Source: Lineus longissimus | Lineage: Eukaryota; Nemertea; Pilidiophora; Heteronemertea; Lineidae | DNA length: 64,000 nt | Direction: 5' to 3' | NCBI RefSeq assembly: GCF_910592395.1 | Contig: NC_088319.1 | Coordinates: forward strand, 17,298,001-17,362,000 | Shown: positions 24,904-36,400 of the stretch, one piece after another | How positions within the stretch are numbered: position 1 is the first letter of the stretch | How the letters are laid out: each line of letters begins with the position of its first letter | Notes under the pieces: model-generated | Database searches by the model: none | Told to the model about the DNA's origin: nothing | What the model saw: only the letters and a program-made list of their open reading frames with translations | Program-made: the position numbers and the translations under genes

Positions 24904-25149
24904 GTTCCTTCAAGTGGACCAATGATCCCAGTGCTCTGGCATGTGTCCATTGTCACATTGTGCGGTAGTTCTCATCACTCGGACTGACGTAACAATCACA
25001 GACTGCCCAGACCTCAGACGAAGATTTAAGTTTTGCAACAAACCAATGTAAACTGCATCCTGAACTTCCCGCTGCAACACTCTGCACTGGACTATCATAA
25101 TGACCGAGTTGTGCGAGGGGAGGAGCATACAGTTGACTAGGCCCACTGG

Positions 25150-25490
25150 TATCTGCCCATTCCGCCTCAACCTTATTCGCCTTATCCAATTTTGCCTTCT
25201 CCCATTTAGCCTTCTCCTAACTTGCCTTTTCTCAATCCGCCTTCTACGATTTCGCCATCGTCTTATCTCGCCTTTGTTCCAATTGGCCTTCTTCCTAACT
25301 CGCCTTCCTCTCATCTTGCCTCATCCTAGTTTGCCTTTTCTTATTTCGCCTTTGTCCTATTCTGCCTTGGTTCCATCCTGCCTTATCTCATCTTGCCTTT
25401 TCTTGATTGACCTTTATGTCAATTCGCCTTCTTCCCGTTTTGCCTTCTCCCGTTTCGCCATATCTCACCTCGCCTTTTATCAATCCAAAA
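25150..25490 (+). repeat. Degenerate minisatellite, left arm of an inverted pair
   Basis: About 20 degenerate units of roughly 15-16 bp carry the core TTCGCCTT or TTGCCTT followed by a pyrimidine-rich spacer. The complementary sequence forms the block at 25877-26240. Open frames across it are low-complexity by-products. Confidence 0.85.
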
Positions 25491-25876
25491 GTTGGTTTTG
25501 GAGATACATGTAAGCTTACATGTAGATGGTTCAGAAGTTATGAAGATTTGAAAATATTGGTAATTAAGCAACAGCCTTGGGTAGGGTACCAAAACATAAT
25601 TCCTGGAAACACTCTTATATGAAAGATTGGCCCCACAAACATGGGTAAAACATGGGTAAAAGAGACAAAAGTCTTTTGTAATATGGTATGTAATGTAATA
25701 TGACTATAATGGCTGAGAAGTTATCTACACTTGTAATTTTGGCAATGTCCACCGGGTTTTGGTTGCGGGTACCCCCGAATGGACCCTAGAAGCCCTTCAA
25801 CACTGTTGAAGACACTTTCATATGAAAGATTGACTCAACAAACATGGGTAAAGACACCAAGTTTGTTGCAAAGTAG

Positions 25877-26240
25877 GAAGAAGGCGAAATGGGAAGAAGG
25901 CGAAATAATACAAAGGCGGGGCGGGTAAAGGCGAGATAGGATGAAGGCGAATTAGGACAAAGGTAAATTAGGACAAGGTGAAATAGGAGAAGGCAGATTA
26001 AGACAATGGCAAACTGAGACGAAGGCAAGAATGGATAAGGCAACTTGTGATAAGGCAAGATAAAACAGAGGCAAAATAGCATAAGGCGAAAAATGAAAAG
26101 GCGAAAAAAGACAAAGGCGAGATAGAATAAGGCGGATTGGGAAGAGGCAAAATTGGAAAAGGCGAAATAGGAGAAGGCGAAATGTATATTTTTTAAAGGC
26201 AAAATGGGAAAAGGCGAAAAAAGACAAGGCGAAATGGGCA
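25877..26240 (-). repeat. Degenerate minisatellite, right arm of an inverted pair
   Basis: About 20 degenerate units with the core AAGGCGAAAT or AAGGCAAA are the reverse complement of the left-arm unit. Sequence beyond the arms is also partly inverted: GGCCCACTGG...GCCCATTCCGCC at 25140-25168 matches the complement of GGCGAAATGGGC...CCGG at 26228-26250. The whole region is therefore a large imperfect palindrome of about 1.1 kb around a spacer of about 390 bp. Confidence 0.85.
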
Positions 26241-26261
26241 TGAACCGGCCCACTTGGTATC

Positions 26262-26329
26262 CGGTCGTTTCGCTCACTGACTGTTTCGCCCCCAGTCGTT
26301 TCGCGAAAGGTCAGGGAGCGAAACAACCG
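26262..26329. repeat. Short palindrome with GTTTCGC motifs
   Basis: CGGTCGTTTCGCTCACTGAC at the left pairs, with two mismatches, with the complement of GTCAGGGAGCGAAACAACCG at the right. The loop holds two more GTTTCGC-type motifs. It directly abuts the right minisatellite arm and may be the end of the same element. Confidence 0.7.
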
Positions 26330-27020
26330 CAATTCATATACTTACTTCCGGATGCGCACGCGCATTACAGGGAAAATAAACCTGCAGAAAATTCTGACTT
26401 GACAAGCCCTAACTTTGCAAATTGTGGAATATCTCGAAACCAAGCCAAAATTTTTTTTCTCATTTGCGTGGTTAAATCATCTACACTGTCGATTAGACTA
26501 GGTAAAGTCAATTATTATATAACTTCTTTCGTTGTGTTTTGATTTGGTCGGGAAATCGAGAAATTTTTTAATTTTTTTCAGATATCTTGACAAATGTAAT
26601 GATAAAGTCAAATGCATATAGGCCTAGGCCTAGCAAATTCAACTTCAACACCAACACTACACTACAGTGCTTGAAACATCTACACTCGGCAATTAAAACC
26701 ATCTCTGAGTGAGCTAGTAACTCCATGTTTTGAATGGAGGACGGAACCCAACATAAATGAACATGCTGCCAAATAGTGGTGGTTGGTAGGCCTAGACTTA
26801 TAGTTTAGTTATAGGCCTAGTCATGTCATTTCACATTTGCATGCCAGATGCACTGTGACTGTCGGTATCACCGGTAACATTCTTACCACCTGTGCCCTAC
26901 GGCTAGGGTCGGACCAACAAACCATCTTTACAATAGATCTTCACGGCAAAAGACGCCAGAAATGCGATTCAGCTTGAACGAAGATGCATTGTCCAAGATG
27001 GCTTAAGGCCTTTCTGACCT
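26330..27020. other. No recognised feature
   Basis: AT-rich sequence with no supported gene. GGCCTAGGCCTAG-like words recur near 26620 and 26790-26820 without forming an array. Confidence 0.4.
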
Positions 27021-27776
27021 GCGTGTTCCGCGCAATTTGCCGATCTGCGCTATCTTAAGATCGCGCTGCGCGTTTTACCGATCCTATGATTGCGCGGCCA
27101 TCTCGAGATCGCGCAAGGTGGTTTAGACTTTAGGCCTATGCTGTGCTGGTTGTAAGATTGTGCTGCGCGGACTTCTCTCTGAAGGTCCTGGAGTGTATCC
27201 AAATATTCTTATGAGTATTCTTATGAGTGAATATATTATGACGATTCTAATTTAATTTGCATAGGTCATGGTCGTCGGTCATGATATGGGTGGCTGTCTC
27301 GTCAAAATTTTGTGGATATTGGAACAACAATTGACCTGCTACTACAGTTTGAACATCTTTATTGACACCCTTCCCTTGGGACTGGGAAATTGGCTGCTCA
27401 TACTGTCCTTGAATTCAGAGGTGTCCTAATTCAATGCCAAAAAGTGTGCATTGTGTCATTCTAATATTCAAATATTCATGATTCGGAACACAATTCTATT
27501 GCTATATTTTATATTATTTCCAACTATAAGCGCCCCATAGATGGGTAGGTAGTGGTGTAGCAAAAATTCAATATTGCCGTCAATAATAATGTAAAAAAAC
27601 CACCACCGAATCGCCATGGAATGACTATAAACTCGGATCCAAAAAAGCGCAGATCCTAAAAACGCGCAGGACCGGCCTTGTGCGATCTCGAGATGGCCGC
27701 GCAATCATAGGATCGGTAAAACGCGCAGCGCAATCTTAAGATAGCGCCGATCGGTAATTAGCGCGGAACATGCGCA
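27021..27776. mobile_element. Inverted-repeat (MITE-like) element with about 100 bp arms
   Basis: The CG-rich left arm 27021-27120 is the near-exact reverse complement of 27676-27776. Shared landmarks are GCGCGGCCATCTCGAGATCG, CGATCCTATGATTGC and TCTTAAGATCGCGC. The interior (about 550 bp) is AT-rich and has no transposase frame. The compositional contrast between arms and surroundings is striking. It is probably a non-autonomous DNA element. Confidence 0.85.
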
Positions 27777-30700
27777 TTTGATTTGTTTTGGCGTTCTTCG
27801 AATTCGTCTGTGAATGGCGATGGGGACATCAATGAGGAAAGTCAAGATTCTGAAGGAGACAGGACTAACACTAAGAGAGTGCCTCAGCTCACCTGCTGTA
27901 CTGCCCCGACATCCCCGTGTGGAGTTCTGATGAGCCTGGACATAAGATAAGAGAGTCATACATGTATAATGTATCTGTAGGATTTTATATGTTTATCAGT
28001 TGATTGGAGGCTCATCAATTGCTGTTATGATTCTGATCTTCATGTGCCTGTGATCACTCCTAGAATATTGTATTAAAACTTCGGTAGTGGCAGCCTGTGT
28101 TGGGTGTAAAGGAATGATTTCATCAATAAATGTCCACCGCACTTGATTTTATCAGGTTAGACTTCGCTTGAAGAAATCAAACATTCTTGCTGCCTTTCCA
28201 CAAGGTGTTAAAAGGGTTGTTATGATCACTTGGCAGCCCCAATCCCTAGACCGCTTGTCCTCACCAGCACAAGCATATCCAATCCCTCCATATACCTGGT
28301 ATAGCATCATTTTCTGTTTCCATGGTTACCTGGTATCTCATCTACTGCAGACCTGAATGTGTATGGCATTGGGCAAATAAAAAGAGGATCCATCTTCCAT
28401 TGAACCGAACTGTCCGACAGTGTAGTATTCAATGCATTTGTTGTTCATTCATATTGTCTCCGGATGAACACTTTCAACAAATCTGTCTCTCAAGTGTCTG
28501 AAACATCCAAATTTATTTGTGAAGTTGTTCATAGTGACAGTCCAGCATTCGACAACAGAACTATGAAGAAAATGATCTATTCACAAGCTGAGTTCAACTC
28601 ATTTCATTTTGCCAGATCAACCAGTATTGACGGCAGGGAGTTATCAATTTTGGGGGAAGGGGCACATGCATCAGTACTGCCAGTGCGCTCCCGAACTCTG
28701 CAATCTAATCCATGTAATCCCCTGATGGCGAGTAAAGGTGCTAATGTTCCTCAGCGCTGGAAACAGGTGAAGAATATCGCCCAGTTTCCAGCTGAGGCCT
28801 TGTTCTTGAGTTATCCGCAAACATCGATGATGGCCATGGATGCTTTCTAAATGGATATGCCAGGTGTTCAACTGTTTAGGAAGAAGGTTGTTTTTCAACC
28901 CTTGGAGTTGTAAAGGTTATGACAGAGTTGTAATTATTAGAAGAAATACTGTTGCCAATAAAAAATTTCATTGGTGGAGGTTATGAAAACATTCAACTTT
29001 AAACGGCATGAGAGCAGTCGAAGTCTTTGACTGTCAGTGCCCCCCCATCCTTTTATACCATGCCCCATAGCTGTAGCTTCAAGAATTTGAATCATCACAA
29101 ATAATTGATTGATTGAGGATTGATTCCAAAACTTGACAGTTTTCTGTGTTATGTTTTTCAGGACGAGCGGTAAATCACATAGTGATGAGAAAGAGGTAAG
29201 AAACATTTGATTTACCATTGAACATATGATAGATAAAACTTGCAGGTTAATATCACCTTGATTGTTCCTCTTCTCCCCCCCTCCCCCCCCCCCCCCCCCC
29301 CCCCCCCCTAGCACGAAAGAACTCATCGACGTATTGGCGTCATTCTTTCCAGCAAGCATACACAGCATAATTACCAACATCGTTACGACTGCACTGCCTG
29401 CGTCACTGCCAAGACTTTTGTTTATACTGGCCTGTCAGCGACAATCGTCCCTCGATTGCCAGGTTTGACGTCAGTGGCTGATGACATCAGCTGGTGTTCA
29501 AGCCATTAGTTAACCCTTGATTAGCTCCTGGCAAATTATAGTTGTGAAAAGGTTTCCAATAAGCTGTCTTCCATGGCGAGGAATCGTTTTATGCGGACTG
29601 GAATATAAGAGTAGGTCAGAGAGCTCTTTGCCTCTGGGTTGTGGTGAAATAGTTATTGAAAAAGACTATAAACATGAGCAATTTATATATATCTTTGTAT
29701 CATCTTATGTTTTACTGTCATGTCTGGGATAATTGTCTCTTCCATGGTTCCAAATATACATTTGGTGCATTGGGAATCAGGACGTGTCTGTTGGTTCCGT
29801 AACTAACCTCGGCTTTCTTCCATCCACAGATCTTGGAAAAATAAGAAAAATAGGATTTTTGTCATCTATAATCATGATAGGTCGCGGGGATGAAAATCAC
29901 TTGTTTGTTGGGTACTTAAATATGCAGCTAAACTGTGTTGACATGACAGGATCTCATCCGTCAATCAATATCATTTGATTTGGTTCCATTAGCTGCACAG
30001 GACTCGGCATCATTGATCCAAAGAATCTATTCAAATCATGATCAAAGGTCCGTTGTTTTCCCGGCAACATGAATTGATCACTTTTATGCACCGCTCAAAA
30101 TTGCAGCACACCATTTTGATATGAATCAGGCAAAAGAATTTAAAAAGGACGATGTATTTTATCTCTCCCACTCGATAGATTTTTTAACAAATTCTACGTA
30201 AATGTGGATTTCAGGACCCACCCTCCATCGTCTACACACGCACCTCATGACTGCTTTAATTTCAGTTATCATATACATGATCAATACATCCATCGGCACA
30301 AAGCTTGCCTCTCTGCTTGCCCTGCTATGACGTCAATTGGGTGAGAAAAACGTGTGGTAGAACTAATATCTTTTGAAACCTGGCCTCGTGTTTGCCGGCA
30401 GAATTATGAATGGAATGAAAATTGAAATGATGCAAAATTCTTGTTAAGCTTTTTGACCCTGCAGCCACATTTTATGTCGATTGCTGAATCATGTCAATTT
30501 TTTAAATGATGTTGGTGTCGTTCTTTGTGATCATCTGGATGGTGGGATTGGTTGTCATGAATTCTGTATCATTGTTCAGCTGTGCAGCCACATGGTGATT
30601 TGAAGTCGTTTGGTTGTTCTGCCACTTTCCTTTAAAATCATTCCGACTCTGAAACCACGTCCACGACACACATTGTGACTCTCATGCCGCAGCCTATTCA

Positions 30701-33410
30701 CCGTCAAAGCATTCATTCAGAATATTGCGAGCGTGGATCACGTTGAAAGTCATTCAGTATCTGGTGTTCATTGGAAGCGGGAGCTATGAGGTGTCATCTT
30801 ATGGAACTGATGGTCGGTATCGGGGTTCCTTCAATGTAAGACCAGCATAAGAGTGTGATTGTTTGTGCAGTGACTTGGGAAACACTTTACATCTTGAATT
30901 CTGCCCTCTTATGGTTGTAGTTGATGTGGATTACCACTGAACTTAAATAGGAGCTTTCTCTTGGTGAGTATTGTTTTGCAAGTGTTTCATTCAGAGGAAA
31001 GGAATTGATAATGGAAGATGTGGTGGCTACATCAAACACTGTGAGGGTGGGGCTGTCTTATTGTCGAGAACCTTGCCGTCACTGATGATAGTCTGGTTGC
31101 CTTGAAATGCTCAAGTTGTAGTGCTATTCTTTCACAACTTGCACTTTAGTTGAACAACAAAGTTCTTCTCCTGCTGAATGCTGTCTATCTTAATCATGGT
31201 TGCACTTGTAGCCAGTATGTAGCAAGTGTATAGGCCTGTTTTCCCTGTAATCTAGCCTTCTTCTTCTCAAACGGCCTGTGGCTGAGATCTTCCTACTTGA
31301 TTTGATGTAGGGTCTGTGATGGTTCACACATGTAAACCTTACAAAAGGATGTTCTTCAGTTTTACCTTGATACTCTGGCTTCACCAATCTTGGGCCGTTT
31401 CTGAATACTAACAGAACGGGAGGTCACTGCGCCAGAGACCAAGTTTGGAACTACACCCCTCAGCACCCTGACAATCCATCTGATATGACTCAATTGGTAT
31501 GTGGTGATTATATAGGTGTGTTTGTGTAATATGAGCACAATGGCACTACACATTATAGCTGTTATTTGGCTACATGCAAAAAGCAAAAACAATTATTTTA
31601 GCAGACAATTGGTAAAATAATTTGTTATTACATCAATAATCATCTGTATTTGTGACAGTTGAGTTGTTGCATTGTATTGCTCATTGAACTGATGAGTTCA
31701 GTCTGGCTGTTAAAAGGAGTACTTACAACAGTGATACACTATTACTGCCTTCACTATTAGATTAGATGCAGGAGCTCAGAGGAGGAGGAGGTTATTACCA
31801 CCATGCAGAAACAGATACCTTGGCATTTCACTGCCAAGTCATTACACCATTGAAGTATCAACGTTTTGAACATAACGTAATCAACCGGAGCGTCACAGAT
31901 TTCTGGCACGCATGAAAACTTGAAGCATTTTTTGACGCAGTGTGCACAGACATGTATCATTTTGATCAAATTTTGTAAAAGAAATCTTAACGAAACCGCA
32001 CTCAGCTTCCAAAGGCAAGTTACGTCAAATCAAAGAGAGTTTGAACTTGCCCACACTTATCCATCAAGTGTTCATGGATAGTATGAATTTTCTGCCCCTC
32101 GAAGCCGAAATCATATGATAAAGTAAAGCAGACTGATTAAGGGCAGAATGTCAATGAGATGGCTTAAAACAAAATGTTGTAGACAGTTCCATCTCCTGAC
32201 TTGCAGACACTGTCATGTGAAGAATCAAGCACCACTCTACAGGGAGTTGAGGTTGTCAAGACAAACCTCGTTTGTGAACAATGGATGATTGCTGTGAAAT
32301 GGGTACAAGGAAGCTTTCAACATGAATTCAGCATTAACTTTGATGCAAACAACTTTAGTTGCACTTGGCACATGGTGACACGAGGCCTTGTTCAGTTATG
32401 AGTGGTAGCAAAATGTGTATGTTGACTTTATGAAAGTGAATGCAATGAGTGTAATCACATTGCCTCAATCAACCCAGATTACACAAATACTATGATTGGG
32501 TGATTAATACCATAACAAATACAATGGGTCATTAACTTGGTAATGCCACACCATTAGACGAATCTCAAAATCTTACAAATGTACACATATTCAATTATAA
32601 CCTGATAAATAATGGGGCAATGGTAGATTTGGTGGACAAGCTTGAATACGATACAGGAAACCCTGTGTATGTACTATGTATGCATACAAGTACTTTTTAA
32701 ACCAGAGCCTCTCATTTGAGGAGAAGGTCATCCAAGTAATTGACATGCCAAGTCTGTTTTGATGTGTAAAACAGATATTGTGGAACGGATAAAAATGTTG
32801 GTCTGGTTGTGTCACATTGTAGTTTGGTTTGCATGACATTGAAAGACTGTGTCAATCAGATTGAGGGAAAGCTCGGGCCAAATGGAAGCCTCAATCAAAT
32901 ACTGAACCTTCAGCAATACACACTGCCCAGACCAAAAGCTGTACGGTAGTCCTAAAAAATGATCTTCGAAACATCTAGCTCCCTCATCCAATTGCATCGC
33001 CGCCAATCAAATCAATGTTATTTCCTCGGTGTAAAAGTGACATTACTTCAATCACTTCTTGAATATCCATCGATCGATAATTAATCATGGCGGATCAATG
33101 GACGATTATACACATTGAGTGAGACTTGACCTGATTGTGTGACAGGTCGATCAGTGTTCTCTGGTGCTGAGCCAGTGATCGGTGTGTGTAATTACCAACT
33201 CAGGCTCCTGGAAAAGCTCTTAAGCCAATGGTTAGGTTACTTCAATAGTTTTTGCGAATTCCCCCGCACAGAAGCGCTTTTTCCAGGCAACGTACATCCT
33301 GGAAACATTTGGGTAAGGATCGTTGAGACGATCGTCTGTAAAAGGTTAACGGGGAGGTTCTATAGTTTGTTTCCCACTGCTGATCATATGCCCACCTTTT
33401 ATCTTTCCAG
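27777..33410. other. Long gene-poor region upstream of CAMTA
   Basis: No coding gene is supported. The stretch probably contains CAMTA 5' regulatory sequence and untranslated exons. An open frame at 28464-28850 (128 codons) has no recognised motif. A possible 34 nt exon at 29162-29195 has a TTTTTCAG acceptor and a GTAAGA donor. A poly(C) run of about 33 bases lies at 29275-29308. The remainder is AT-rich with no clear repeats. Confidence 0.45.
29275..29308. repeat. Poly(C) tract
   Basis: About 33 cytosines are interrupted once by T. This creates artificial poly-Pro and poly-Gly frames. Confidence 0.95.
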
Positions 33411-33457
33411 CTTGAGGATGTGACGTATGAGCCGTGGTGGTCGAAGGACCCTTAATT
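33411..33457 (+). other. CAMTA 5' UTR part of the first coding exon
   Basis: A good acceptor (ATCTTTCCAG, ending 33410) precedes this stretch. It contains an in-frame stop before the ATG, so an upstream non-coding exon is expected. Its location was not identified. Confidence 0.55.
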
Positions 33458-36400
33458 ATGGAGGGCTCCAAGTCCAAGAAAGACGCTGAGAACAGGCCGA
33501 AAGGTAAACGTTCTCATCAATGTTAGAATGGTCAGTCAAATCATGTTGGCGATGGTGTAAATGGATTTAGAGTCCCTGTGACATGTCCTAGTGTTGTTAT
33601 TGTTACTGAGATAAATCTGTAGCAGAATTCAATGTTTGCTGTGCCAGTTGTTTACAAGTCTCAAACTCTGAAATAACTGGTCTGTTGCTCATTGAATTTG
33701 AACGCAAGCAAATTCCGTGTTACGCACATTAGAATGCAAATACTTCAAATTCGTCAACAGTTTAAACAAACATCTGATGTAAAGGGCACTGACAGCTCCA
33801 ATATTGGAAATCTCCACAATCGTATGATGTGTTATTTCAAATTGTTTCAATGTTGATAACGATCATAACCCCTCGAAACCAAACACTGAACTCGTGTAGT
33901 GCCGTCATTTCTCCTATTCCCACACGAAAATCCATTAATCAATGTCGATGATATTTTGATAAAAATACTGGATATAATGGCACGTCACTGTATCATCCTC
34001 GGTTGGTGTGTGACTGTTTTTAGTACCAATAAGTGAACCCCGTTTGATGGTATTTTAAATCCAGTTATGATTTTAGGTCATGTGATGCCATGCGATCTTA
34101 ACACAATCAAACTTGATCTGTGACATTATTGATTTGAAGAAGATTTCAGCGTGAAATCAATTGTAATATATATTGCATGGTACATGTATTGTTTTGATGT
34201 AGTTGCATGTTGTTATTTTGCATTGTATAACTCCAGACAAACCTATCTCTCCTGATTCCCATAGAATCCAGTTATGAGCTGCAACCAAAACTGTACACAA
34301 ATGTTCTACCAACGGATATTTGTGTAAATGTTTAGATGAGTATCTGTGGCGTCCTCTACACAATATATCAGTTACTAAACGATGGAATGACCCTTGTCTT
34401 TCTACATGTATAACCAAGAGCTGTGACAGGTTGGGTATCCTATCATTAAACACTTGGTTTGTCTGGTTTGTAGCTTTTTCTGTGCCTTATTTGCTGATGT
34501 TTTATTTTGTTGTAGGTTATTACACGCTGATCAAGTCACAATTTGCTTATGTCCCTTACCCAGAGGTTGATGAAAACCCCAACAAACAGCATGGTTAGTA
34601 CGCACCGCACCAGGCAGGGTCATAGCTTGCCAACACACTCCACAAGGGATCTTGCTATGCTTTCGTCTTTATACTCATGAAGCTTATTGACGATCTGACT
34701 TGCCCGGAAAACTATTTTGATGGTTATAGTGCTTTTAGAAGGGTGGCTGGCTCCAACTATGACATGACTGCATGAAATGGCTTTAGATGATCTGGGCTCC
34801 TACATGCCTAACCCCTCCAGTTTCTTCCTCCTACCTTTTAAAAGAGTCCCCAGGTGGAGGCCCTAAAACCTTGAGAAACCATCCACCAATTTTGTATTTT
34901 GTTTGTGTCATTTGCTTCTTCTTCTTGGATCATTTGATGTGTATAATACTCCATGAAACTGACTTCCTCTGTCCTTACTTTTATCCCTTGTTCATGCAGG
35001 TTGGTTAAGTTGGTTCAAAAATGTTCCAAAGTTAAGAAAACTCACAGACATTTTGCATGAAATTTGATGCCTTTGTGCTTCTTTGAATGACCACTAAACT
35101 TGCATGAAGATCTTCAACCCAATCACCAAATCACTCTCGCTTCTCTACAGTTGTTTCTAGTTCTAACTTTCTTGGCCGTGTATTAGTCTGGACCTTTATT
35201 GTCAAACTGTGTGATTTTGTTACCATTTTGATAAAATTGTGGTCTAAGACATTGAAACCGAACTCACAGAGGTTGTCTTACCAGTTACCAGAAGATAGGC
35301 CAAAACTGCGGCTGCAGTTAACATTCTTGGCAAAATGGCTGCCCCAGGAATGTCCTACCTGTCATCTTTATTTCTAGCTTTTTACGAATTGGCATTCAAA
35401 TTAAAAACCCATGATTTCATTTGCTTTGTACCTTAGGACAGCATCTATAGCTCAGTGACACTAACTGCATCCTGTTAACAGCTCGTGCTTTTTATCATTG
35501 AAATCCATACCTGTGACAGCTGTATTCCTGCTGACCCTGTGACCTTGACCTTTCAGATGAACCCAAGGTCATTGTGCTCCCAAAACAACTGGAGGAACTT
35601 CCCAAACCTTTGGAGTTTCCAACAGAAAATCACCGATGGAATACAAATGAGGTATGTGTCGATTTTCATCTTCTATTCCTCTCAATTAATGAGGGCTCCC
35701 TTCAGGCCGTTACAACCATCATTCACAAAGGGCACGAGGATAAATCTTCATGTTTATTTCATCCTGACATGAACATGTATGAATTAATGATGGGATTGAA
35801 CTGTCCATGTCTCCTCATTATTAGCTGACCTTTGGGAGGTAACCTCCACCTTTGGGGCATGTTATATTGTATCAGGTGAAAACAATCTAGTGCATGATGT
35901 ATTTCAAAATGCTTGACGTCAAAATATCTTATCAAAAGCTGAGCATAAGCTGAAATGATTGCTTTTGAGAGTGTCATGGACAATTTTGTTGAGGAAAACC
36001 AAAAATGGTGAGGATATAGGGGCACCAGCGCACGACCTCTGATATGTCACAGATTCACACCATTGGAGTTTTCATCAGCATATAGCGTCCGGTATCAATT
36101 CCAGGACACAATATCTCTAGGTCCTCCAAACCTTGGCTGAGACCGGTCCCTGGCTGCACCCACTTGTCCCCAATACCTTCCTGACGTCAACAGACCTCAA
36201 AATGATCAACTGCGCACGTCACAACCACGTCGCCACCAGATACATTTATGAATGAAAGATGAATTATTTAGCGTTGCCGTGGTGATATTTTTGTTTCTGG
36301 CAAATGTTTTTGAAGCGTTTCTCAGGGAGAATTGTTGTCGAGCAGAAGATGGTAGTCTAAACAAGCTAGATGGATGAAGATGCTGTAAACATGTCTTGCA

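Noticed and set aside
25100-25513. 137 codon plus-strand frame
   Set aside because: Low-complexity translation of the left minisatellite arm.
25786-26332. Long minus-strand open frames of Phe/Ala/Leu-rich sequence
   Set aside because: They are translations of the AAGGCGAAAT minisatellite arm. Repeats with cores free of stops in some frames produce them, and there is no splice or family support.
28464-28850. 128 codon frame as a gene or CAMTA N-terminal exon
   Set aside because: No recognisable motif, and no donor that joins CAMTA in a supported phase was found.
28937-29468. Frames with poly-Gly or poly-Pro runs
   Set aside because: Produced by the poly(C) tract.
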